Assembly (NCBI RefSeq): GCF_001418325.1 | Contig: NZ_LIPN01000037.1 | Span: 1 to 39,228, forward strand | DNA: 39,228 nucleotides | Reading direction: 5' to 3' | DNA from: Streptomyces atriruber | GTDB taxonomy: Bacteria; Actinomycetota; Actinomycetes; Streptomycetales; Streptomycetaceae | Part shown: piece after piece, positions 32,756-39,228 of the stretch | Numbering within the stretch: position 1 is the first letter of the stretch | Layout: every line of letters begins with the position of its first letter | Notes under the pieces: model-generated | Seen by the model: the letters and a program-made list of their open reading frames with translations, nothing else | Told to the model about the DNA's origin: nothing | Databases searched by the model: none | Program-made: the position numbers and the translations under genes

Positions 32756-32775
32756 GCGCAGTTCCCCGCGCCCCT
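32756..32775. repeat. Further copy of the interspersed repeat core
   Basis: gcgcagttccccgcgcccct, identical to the copies at 14556 and 14628, with the flanking ggctggtc shared with the second of these. It lies between adhE and the convergent ATPase gene, directly before a hairpin. Confidence 0.85.
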
Positions 32776-32778
32776 GAA

Positions 32779-32804
32779 GGGGCCGCCCTTGACCGGGCGG
32801 CCCC
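32779..32804. terminator. Hairpin between adhE and the convergent ATPase gene
   Basis: ggggccgccc (32779-32788) pairs with gggcggcccc (32795-32804), a 10-bp perfect stem with a 6-base loop. It can serve as a terminator for both convergent genes. Confidence 0.75.
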
Positions 32805-32806
32805 TC

Positions 32807-33955
32807 TCAGCGTTTCGGCCAGTACCACAGCGGTTCGTCCAAGAGGCTTTCGCGGCCCGCCACCGTCGTCCGGCCCGACTCCTTGAGCAGTTCTATGGAG
32901 TTGACGTCGACGCGATGGCGGGCCGCCCCCTTGGCCACCGCCTCGGCGAGCGGGTCGGCATGGGTCACCAGGACGATCTGGGTGTCCTTCGACGCCGTGA
33001 GGATCAGGTCGGCCAGGGGGCGCAGGAGGTCGGGGTGCAGGCTCGTCTCCGGCTCGTTCAGGACGAGGAGGGACGGCGGGCGCGGGGTGAGCAGCGCGGC
33101 CGTCCACAGCAGATAGCGCAGGGTGCCGTCGGACAGCTCGGCGGGGCCGAGCGGGCGCAGGAGTCCGCGCTGGTGCAGCTGGAGCTCGAACCGCCCTCCG
33201 TTGTCGACGACTCGGACGCTGCTGCCGGGGAAGGCGTCCGCCACCGCTTCGTCGAGCGCCTCGTCGTCGCCGATCTCGCGGATGGTCTGCAGGGCGGCCG
33301 CGAGGTCCGCGCCGTCGTGGCCGAGGACGGGGGTGCGGGTGCCGATGCGGGCGGCGCGGGCGGGCGCGTCGGCGTCGGTGCGCACGTGGTCGTAGAACCG
33401 CCAGGAGTGGATCTGCTCGCGCAGCCCGATCAGGTCGGGGGCCAGCTGCGGGTCGGCGAACTGGCTGAGCATGCTGTCGTACGGACGGATGCCCTGGGAG
33501 CGGTGCCAGCCGCCGTCGGCCGTGCGGGTGCGCACCGCGGGGCCCGCGCGGTCGCAGAGCAGCGCGGCGGGCCGCAGGACGGGCCCGGCCCAGGTGGACT
33601 CGCGCTTGATCTCGGGGTCCAGGGCGAACATGGAGGGGGCGCCGCCGGGGCCCGCGCCGCTGGACTGGGGGATGCCGAAGTCCACCGCGTACCCGAACTC
33701 GTCGCCCGCGAAGCCCAGGCGCAGGGCGGCCGGTTCCGCCTTCCGCTCACCCGCCCACATCACGGACGGCAGGCCGCCCTCGCGGGCCAGGGCGGCGACC
33801 GCGCCGCCCGCCGCGGAGTCGGCGAGCAGGCGCAGGGCGCGGTACAGGCTGGACTTGCCCGTGCCGTTCGCGCCCGTGATCACGTTCAGCCGGTCCAGCG
33901 GGACGATCAGTTTGCGCAGGGAGCGGTAGTTCTCGACGGCGAGTGTGCGGATCAT
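32807..33955 (-). CDS. AAA-family ATPase (AAA_21/RecF-like)
   Basis: 382 aa from ATG 33955 (typical MIRTLAVENYRSLR start); an in-frame TTG at 33985 would add 10 residues. The Walker A motif is GANGTGKS (28-35). The signature-like region ELSDGTLRYLLW and the Walker B LLVLNEPETSLHPDLL, with Asn in place of the first Asp, are characteristic of AAA_21 ABC-class ATPases. A switch His follows in VLVTHADPLAEAV. Members are often parts of defence or nuclease systems, but no partner nuclease or toxin gene adjoins it, so its role is unknown. It reads toward adhE and lies downstream of the acetate-transporter gene. Confidence 0.85.
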   Translation of the reverse strand: MIRTLAVENYRSLRKLIVPLDRLNVITGANGTGKSSLYRALRLLADSAAGGAVAALAREGGLPSVMWAGERKAEPAALRLGFAGDEFGYAVDFGIPQSSGAGPGGAPSMFALDPEIKRESTWAGPVLRPAALLCDRAGPAVRTRTADGGWHRSQGIRPYDSMLSQFADPQLAPDLIGLREQIHSWRFYDHVRTDADAPARAARIGTRTPVLGHDGADLAAALQTIREIGDDEALDEAVADAFPGSSVRVVDNGGRFELQLHQRGLLRPLGPAELSDGTLRYLLWTAALLTPRPPSLLVLNEPETSLHPDLLRPLADLILTASKDTQIVLVTHADPLAEAVAKGAARHRVDVNSIELLKESGRTTVAGRESLLDEPLWYWPKR

Positions 33956-34007
33956 GCGTTTCAGCTTCGCATCCGGGTCTGACAATCCCCCTCGGGGAGC
34001 GGCCCGA

Positions 34008-34670
34008 TCAGGTCTCGGGCACGGCGTCCGGCGCGTCGGGCGCGAGGAAGCGGCCCATCGGCAGGACCGGGCGGCCCCAGGTGGAGGCCATCACCTGTCC
34101 CGCGAGCAGATAGAGCGCCCCGGCGCTGGCGCCGAGTCCGAACCAGCCCGCGACGCGGTTCCAGCCGACCGCGCCGGTGAAGCCGTTGCAGGTCATCGCC
34201 ACGAAGACGACGAGCACGCAGGTGAAGGTGAGCAGCAGCGCCAGATGGATGCGGAAGCTCGCCATCCACAGCACGAAGACCACGAACACCCAGGGGAGCG
34301 TGAACAGGCCCATGGTGTCGCCGCGCAGCGCCGGGTCGAGGCCGGGCAGCACCCAGAGCAGCATCAGGGACTTCGCCATCCAGAAGAGCCCGAAGCCGCC
34401 GAAGACCGTGGCGTGCCAGGTGTCGCCGCGCTGGGCCTGGAAGAGCCCGGCGAGGAGCTGCGCGAGCCCGCCGATGAAGAAGCCCACCAGGGGCACGACC
34501 GAGTGCAGGAGCTTCTCGGGGAAGACGCCCGCGTCGATGCCGGTGGCGATCATCGTGACGACGATGAAGCCGGTGAGCCCGAGCGGGCCCAGCTGGGCCT
34601 GCGCGGTGGGCTCCATGCGCTTGACGGAGACCGCCTGGGCGGCGGGGCCCGTGCGGTGCGGAAAGTTCAC
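34008..34670 (-). CDS. Acetate uptake transporter-like protein (GPR1/FUN34/YaaH family)
   Basis: 220 aa from GTG 34670, overlapping the stop of the upstream gene in a GTGA junction (34667-34670). An internal ATG at 34616 is an alternative. Six membrane helices are predicted. LGPLGLTGFIVV near the N-terminus is a variant of the family signature (NPAPLGLxxF), with the first residues altered. FFIGGLAQLLAGLFQAQRGDTWHATVFGGFGLFWMA matches the family, with the GLFxxxRGxTFxAT-type segment. Members import acetate or succinate with protons. It lies close to adhE, which also handles the C2 pool, although transcribed the opposite way. Confidence 0.85.
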   Translation of the reverse strand: MNFPHRTGPAAQAVSVKRMEPTAQAQLGPLGLTGFIVVTMIATGIDAGVFPEKLLHSVVPLVGFFIGGLAQLLAGLFQAQRGDTWHATVFGGFGLFWMAKSLMLLWVLPGLDPALRGDTMGLFTLPWVFVVFVLWMASFRIHLALLLTFTCVLVVFVAMTCNGFTGAVGWNRVAGWFGLGASAGALYLLAGQVMASTWGRPVLPMGRFLAPDAPDAVPET

Positions 34671-35716
34671 GCGATGCCTTTGCCGAATCCGCTGGCGGTC
34701 AGGTCGATCGAGCCGCTGTTGCCCTTGTTCCTGGTCCGGGCGGACAGGGCGAGGGTGACGACGACGCCGAGGACCGCCCAGGCGGAGAGGACCAGCAGCG
34801 GCCGGGTGACCGAGTTCCCCTCGAAGTACGCGATGGAGCGGGCCACCCAGGTGCCGGCGCCCGGCGGCAGCCAGGGCCCGATCGCCTCCCAGAAGGGCGG
34901 CAGCATCGGCAGCGGGAAGGCGCCGCCCGCGCTCGGGTTGCCCGCGATGACGATGAGCAGGACGGCCAGGCCGATGCCCACGATGCCGGTGAGCGACTGC
35001 AGGGCGAGCGTGATCGCGCCTACCCCGAAGATCACCAGGGCGCCGAGGCCCCACAGGCCGAGGACGCTGCCGGGCAGGGCGCCGAGGATCGGCCCGATGA
35101 TGATCGCGCCGCCGAGCCCGCCGACGATCGAGTAGAGCGCCATGGTGCCGAGCCTGATGACCGCGCGCGGCACGTTGGCGGCCCGGGAGCCCGCGCTGAT
35201 CGCGAGGATCGACGCGCACAGGTAGCCGCCGACGCACCAGCCGACGACCAGGTAGAAGGACGAGAGTCCGTTGAAGTCCTGGCCCGATGCGGGGGCCACG
35301 TCGACGGTCTTCACCGTGCGCTTCTCGGCCGCGTCGACGTCGGTGGCGAGCGTGGTGAGGGTCCTGGAGAGGGCGGTGCCGCCGCCGGAGGCGACCAGGA
35401 GGGTGTCGGTCGTGCCGCGCGGGTCGACGAGCAGGGCGCCGTCGATGTCGCGGTTCATGATCTGGTGGCGGGCCGCGGCCTCGTCCTTGAGGACGCGCGG
35501 GTCGAGCGGGTCGCCGGGGAGCTTCTTCAGCCGGTCGGCGGTCTGCTCGGCCGCGGGACCTGGGGCGACGACTCCGAAGGGCACGTCCGTCGGTTTCGGG
35601 TTGTGCAGGGCCCCTACGTAGGAGGCGATGAACAGCAGCTGGAGGGCGAGTACGCCGATGACGAGCAGGGCTGCTCGCGGGGTGACGGCGCTCTTCAATT
35701 CGTCGGCGAACCTCAT
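34667..35716 (-). CDS. DUF3533/YhgE-like membrane protein (ABC-2-type)
   Basis: 349 aa. One N-terminal membrane helix (AALLVIGVLALQLLFIASYVG) leads to an extracellular domain of about 140 residues (TDVPFGVVAPGPAAEQTADRL ... DGALLVDPRGTTDTLLVASGGG). About five membrane helices follow, from residue 160 to 330. This layout is that of DUF3533 and YhgE/Pip-type proteins, which are related to ABC-2 transporter permeases. No ATPase gene is adjacent. Its stop overlaps the start of the acetate-transporter gene (GTGA), so the two are co-translated. Function is unknown. Confidence 0.82.
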   Translation of the reverse strand: MRFADELKSAVTPRAALLVIGVLALQLLFIASYVGALHNPKPTDVPFGVVAPGPAAEQTADRLKKLPGDPLDPRVLKDEAAARHQIMNRDIDGALLVDPRGTTDTLLVASGGGTALSRTLTTLATDVDAAEKRTVKTVDVAPASGQDFNGLSSFYLVVGWCVGGYLCASILAISAGSRAANVPRAVIRLGTMALYSIVGGLGGAIIIGPILGALPGSVLGLWGLGALVIFGVGAITLALQSLTGIVGIGLAVLLIVIAGNPSAGGAFPLPMLPPFWEAIGPWLPPGAGTWVARSIAYFEGNSVTRPLLVLSAWAVLGVVVTLALSARTRNKGNSGSIDLTASGFGKGIA

Positions 35717-35821
35717 GGGTCCACGCTCCGGTGTACGGGACGTTTGCGCAGGTGGGATGGGCCGAACGGACGACGTGACGGATGGCTGGAACAGGCCTTG
35801 CGAGTGAATCGAACGTATGTG

Positions 35822-35837
35822 TCGTACGTGAGTTCGA
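35822..35837. promoter_or_regulatory. LexA box-like site upstream of dnaE2
   Basis: TCGTAC-GTGA-GTTCGA differs from the actinobacterial LexA consensus TCGAAC-N4-GTTCGA by one base. A further exact half-site TCGAAC lies at 35809-35814. It is 65 bp ahead of the GTG start and just ahead of a possible -10 TATGGT (35846-35851), so bound LexA would block the promoter. Confidence 0.75.
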
Positions 35838-35901
35838 AACTGGTCTATGGTGGAGGCGGGGGATGCGAGATCGGATCGGTTCAGGGTTTCAGGAGGTGCG
35901 T

Positions 35902-38900
35902 GTGCTCGGCTTCACGCATCTGCACACCGTCTCCGGGTTCTCCCTGCGGTACGGCGCCTCGCACCCGGAGCGGCTCGCCGAGCGCGCCGCCGAGCGGGGC
36001 ATGGACGCCCTCGCGCTCACCGACCGGGACACCCTCGCGGGCGCCGTCCGGTTCGCCAAGGCCGCGGCCGGGGCGGGCGTGCGGCCGCTGTTCGGGGCCG
36101 AGCTCGCAGTGGGGGAGCCCGCCCCCGCCAAGGGCGAGCGGCGCCGGGCCTCCGTGCGTGGTGGTGCCTTCATCGACGAGTCGACCCCGCGCGTCACCTT
36201 CCTCGCCAGGGACGGAGCCACCGGCTGGGCCGCGCTCTGCCGCCTGGTCACCGCCGCGCACCGTGACGGCACGGCGGCGGGGCAGCCCGTCCTGCCCTGG
36301 CAGGAGAACCACGGGGAGGGCCTGACCGTGCTGCTCGGCCCCGCCTCCGACGTGGGCCGCGCGCTCGCCGCGGGCCGCCCCGACCGGGCCGCCCGCCTCC
36401 TCGCCCCCTGGCGCGAGCGGTACGGCGACGCGCTGCGCCTGGAGTCCGTCTGGCACGGCCGCGAGGGCACGGGCCCCGGCTCCCTGCGGCTGGCCGCGCG
36501 CACCGTCGGCTTCGCCGCCGAGCAGGGCGTGCGTCCCGTCCTGAGCAACGCCGTGCGCTACGCGGACCCCGGCCAGGGCCCGGTCGCCGACGTCCTCGAC
36601 GCCGCCCGCCGCCTCGTCCCCGTCGACCCGACCAAGGAACTCGACAGTGGCGAGCGGTGGCTGAAGGGCGCCGCCGACATGCTGGGCATCGCCGAACGCG
36701 TCGTCGAGGCCGCGGGCTTCCGCCGCGACACCGCCCACCGCCTCGTCGAACAGACCCGGACGGCCGCCGCCGAGTGTCTCGTCGACCCCGAGGACGACAT
36801 CGGCATCGGCTCCGTACGGTTCCCCGAACCGCACCTCGTCGGCGCGGGGCGCCGCACCGCGCAGCGCGTCCTCGCCTCGCGGGCCGCGGCGGGCATGGTG
36901 CTGCGCGGCTACGACTCCCGGCGCGCGTACTGGGAGCGGATGCACCACGAGCTGGACATCATCGACCACCACGGCTACGCCTCCTACTTCCTGACGGTGG
37001 CCCAGGTCGTCGACGACGTGCGCGACCTGGGCATCCGGGTCGCGGCGCGCGGCTCGGGCGCCGGCTCCCTGGTCAACCACCTCATCGGCATCGCGCACGC
37101 CGACCCCGTCGAGCACGGGCTGCTCATGGAGCGGTTCCTGTCCAAGCGGCGGCACGTCCTGCCGGACATCGACATCGACGTGGAATCGGCCCGCCGTCTG
37201 GAGGTCTACCGCGCGATCATCGGGCGCTTCGGGACCGAGCGGGTCGCGACGGTCGCCATGCCCGAGACGTACCGGGTCCGCCATGCCGTGCGCGACGTGG
37301 GCGCCGCCCTGTCCATGGACCCGGCCGACATCGACCGGATCGCCAAGGCCTTCCCGCACATCCGCGCCCGTGATGCCCGCTCCGCTATGGCGGAACTGCC
37401 CGAACTGCGCCAGATCGCACAGGAGCTGGGCGACCGCGACCGCCTGTGGGACCTCGTCGAGTCGTTGGACGCGCTGCCGCGCGGGGTCGCCATGCACCCG
37501 TGCGGGGTGCTGCTCTCCGACGCCTCGCTGCTCGCCCGCACCCCCGTGGTGCCGACCAGCGGCGAGGGCCTGCCCATGTCGCAGTTCGACAAGGACGACG
37601 TCGAGGACCTCGGCCTGCTCAAGCTGGACGTGCTCGGCGTGCGGATGCAGTCGGCGATGGCGCACGCGGTGACGGAGGTCGAGCGGGCCACGGGCGCCGC
37701 CGTGGACCTCGACGACCCGCGCCAGGTGCCACCCGGTGACCCGGCGACGTACCGGCTCATCAAGTCCGCCGAGACGCTGGGCTGCTTCCAGATCGAGTCG
37801 CCGGGCCAGCGGGACCTGGTCGGGCGGCTGCAGCCCGCGACCTTCCACGACCTGGTGGTCGACATCTCGCTGTTCCGGCCGGGGCCGGTCGCCGCCGACA
37901 TGGTGCGGCCCTTCATCGAGGCCAGGCACGGCCGCGCGCCCGTCCGTTACCCGCACCCCGACCTCACGGAACCGCTGAAGGAGACGTACGGCGTCGTCGT
38001 CTTCCACGAGCAGATCATCCGGATCGTGGACATCATGACCGGCTGCGGGCGCGACGAGGCGGACCGGGTGCGGCGCGGGCTCTCCGACCCCGAGTCGCAG
38101 GGCCGGATCCGCTTCTGGTTCGCGCAGCACGCGGCGGCCAGGGGGTACGACGCGGAGACCATCGGCCGCACCTGGGAGATCGTCGAGGCCTTCGGCTCGT
38201 ACGGCTTCTGCAAGGCGCACGCGGTCGCCTTCGCCGTGCCCACCTACCAGTCGGCCTGGCTGAAGGCCCATCACCCGGCCGCGTTCTACGCCGGGTTGCT
38301 CACGCACGACCCCGGGATGTACCCGAAGCGGCTGCTGCTCGCGGACGCGCGGCGGCGTGGGGTGCCGATCCTTCCCCTGGACGTGAACCGGTCCGCGGTC
38401 GCTCACCGTATCGAACTGGTGTCCGGTTCTGAGGGGGCTCCGGACCGGTGGGGGCTGCGGCTCGCGCTCTCCGACGTGCACGGCATCAGCGAGGCCGAGG
38501 TCACCCGGATCGCCGACGGGCAGCCCTACGCCTCCCTCGTCGACTTCTGGGAGCGCGCCAGGCCCTCCAAGCCGGTCGCGCAACGGCTCGCGCAGGTCGG
38601 CGCGCTCGACGCGTTCGGCGCCAACCGCCGTGACCTGCAGCTCCACCTGGCCGAGCTGCGGCGTGGCGCGCGGGGTGCGGCCGGTGCCCAACTGCCGCTG
38701 GCCGGTGGGCGGCGGACGGCACCCGCGGGCCTGCCCGACCTGGACGACGCGGAGCGGCTCAGCGCCGAACTGGGCGTCCTCGGCATGGACTCCTCGCGCC
38801 ACCTCATGGGCGACCACCGGGCCTTCCTGGAGGAGTTGGGCGTGTTCAGCGCCCGGCGCCTGCGCGAGGCCGAGCACGGCGCGACCGTCCTGGTCGCGGG

Positions 38901-39228
38901 CGCCAAGGCCGCCACCCAGACCCCGCCGATCCGCTCCGGGAAGCGCGTCATCTTCACCACCCTGGACGACGGCACGGGCCTGGTGGACCTGGCCTTCTTC
39001 GACGACGCCCACGAGCGATGCGCGCACACCGTCTTCCACTCCTGGCTGCTGCTCGTACGCGGTGTGGTGCAACGCCGCGGACCGCGCAGCCTCAGCGTGG
39101 TGGGCGCGGCGGCCTGGAATCTGGCGGACCTGGTGGAGGTGCGCGCGGAGGGCGGCCTCGACGCGGTGGCGCAACGCCTGGCGGAACCGGAGAAGGAGGA
39201 GAAGGAGGAGAAGGAGGAGAAGGGGGAG
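35902..39228 (+). CDS. dnaE2: Error-prone DNA polymerase III alpha subunit DnaE2 (3' end outside window)
   Basis: 1109 codons, open at the right edge. GTG 35902 is fixed by AGGAGG 5 bases upstream. The N-terminal PHP domain starts FTHLHTVSGFSLRYGASHPERL; its second motif reads ALTDRDTL, with Arg where His is usual. The polymerase palm carries the catalytic Asp residues in PDIDID (422-426), then the VVDISLFRPGP segment. Further on come helix-hairpin-helix and OB-fold regions (about 830-1070). QLPL at residue 930 resembles a clamp-binding motif. The end is a Glu/Lys repeat tail. DnaE2 extends past lesions during SOS-induced mutagenesis, usually with ImuB and ImuA'; neither is inside the window but they could lie to the right. 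Confidence 0.96.
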   Translation, partial: MLGFTHLHTVSGFSLRYGASHPERLAERAAERGMDALALTDRDTLAGAVRFAKAAAGAGVRPLFGAELAVGEPAPAKGERRRASVRGGAFIDESTPRVTFLARDGATGWAALCRLVTAAHRDGTAAGQPVLPWQENHGEGLTVLLGPASDVGRALAAGRPDRAARLLAPWRERYGDALRLESVWHGREGTGPGSLRLAARTVGFAAEQGVRPVLSNAVRYADPGQGPVADVLDAARRLVPVDPTKELDSGERWLKGAADMLGIAERVVEAAGFRRDTAHRLVEQTRTAAAECLVDPEDDIGIGSVRFPEPHLVGAGRRTAQRVLASRAAAGMVLRGYDSRRAYWERMHHELDIIDHHGYASYFLTVAQVVDDVRDLGIRVAARGSGAGSLVNHLIGIAHADPVEHGLLMERFLSKRRHVLPDIDIDVESARRLEVYRAIIGRFGTERVATVAMPETYRVRHAVRDVGAALSMDPADIDRIAKAFPHIRARDARSAMAELPELRQIAQELGDRDRLWDLVESLDALPRGVAMHPCGVLLSDASLLARTPVVPTSGEGLPMSQFDKDDVEDLGLLKLDVLGVRMQSAMAHAVTEVERATGAAVDLDDPRQVPPGDPATYRLIKSAETLGCFQIESPGQRDLVGRLQPATFHDLVVDISLFRPGPVAADMVRPFIEARHGRAPVRYPHPDLTEPLKETYGVVVFHEQIIRIVDIMTGCGRDEADRVRRGLSDPESQGRIRFWFAQHAAARGYDAETIGRTWEIVEAFGSYGFCKAHAVAFAVPTYQSAWLKAHHPAAFYAGLLTHDPGMYPKRLLLADARRRGVPILPLDVNRSAVAHRIELVSGSEGAPDRWGLRLALSDVHGISEAEVTRIADGQPYASLVDFWERARPSKPVAQRLAQVGALDAFGANRRDLQLHLAELRRGARGAAGAQLPLAGGRRTAPAGLPDLDDAERLSAELGVLGMDSSRHLMGDHRAFLEELGVFSARRLREAEHGATVLVAGAKAATQTPPIRSGKRVIFTTLDDGTGLVDLAFFDDAHERCAHTVFHSWLLLVRGVVQRRGPRSLSVVGAAAWNLADLVEVRAEGGLDAVAQRLAEPEKEEKEEKEEKGE
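39190..39228 (+). repeat. 9-bp tandem repeat encoding a Glu/Lys tail of DnaE2
   Basis: The unit gagaaggag recurs at the end of the dnaE2 reading frame, giving (EKE)n. The window ends inside it, so copy number and true stop are not visible. Confidence 0.7.

Noticed and set aside
33955..33985. Earlier TTG start for the AAA ATPase
   Set aside because: The purine run is too close to the TTG, and the ATG at 33955 gives the family-typical N-terminus.
35881..39174. A 1097-codon open frame on the minus strand
   Set aside because: It lies wholly antisense to dnaE2, which has full polymerase motifs and a good ribosome-binding site. The antisense translation is Arg/Gly/His-rich without motifs, as is usual in high-GC DNA.

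Overview
The window is a high-GC actinobacterial chromosome segment, almost certainly Streptomyces. Signs of this are the strong GC bias at third codon positions, frequent GTG/TTG starts, several candidate leaderless starts, streptogrisin-type secreted proteases, an extra SepF-like protein, DnaE2, and the interspersed repeat core gcgcagttccccgcgcccct that is common between Streptomyces genes. I read 30 protein genes (two cut by the window edges). I found no rRNA, tRNA, insertion sequence, phage gene or CRISPR array.

Layout. 1-4445: a branched-chain amino acid type ABC permease (LivH-LivM fusion, cut at the left edge) and a small membrane protein with a Cys/His site, diverging from an MTB12-like lipoprotein and a periplasmic-binding lipoprotein. 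4609-7896: a GT4 glycosyltransferase coupled to an unknown protein, then a WYL-type regulator whose 3' end runs 137 bp into the convergent ctaD. 7760-12652: an orphan cytochrome oxidase subunit I, an I78 protease-inhibitor-like protein, a PAP2 protein with altered catalytic motifs, and a GT-C mannosyltransferase-like membrane protein. 12882-18082: a DHA2 drug exporter, a repeat cluster, a glutaryl-CoA dehydrogenase-like enzyme, a SepF paralogue, and a divergent DUF5685-type protein with a very Cys-rich tail.

18103-26219 is the most system-like part. A polar amino acid binding lipoprotein diverges from a tightly packed operon: permease, FAD/NAD(P)-binding protein, ATPase, two LLM flavin monooxygenases and a DUF1684 protein, with overlaps or short gaps throughout. 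I infer import and oxidative breakdown of a modified (possibly sulfur-containing) amino acid. The broad logic resembles the Bacillus ytmI-ytnM type operons, but the partner enzymes differ.

26489-29847: two streptogrisin-like secreted serine proteases flank a slipin (band 7) gene. 29848-32721: adhE, preceded by an exact match to the Rex operator consensus, so ethanol/acetyl-CoA interconversion is probably controlled by NADH/NAD+. 32807-35716: an AAA ATPase, an acetate-uptake (GPR1/FUN34/YaaH) type transporter, and a DUF3533/YhgE-like membrane protein coupled to it. 35902-39228: dnaE2, cut at the right edge, with a LexA-box-like sequence about 65 bp ahead of its start, pointing to SOS-induced mutagenic repair.
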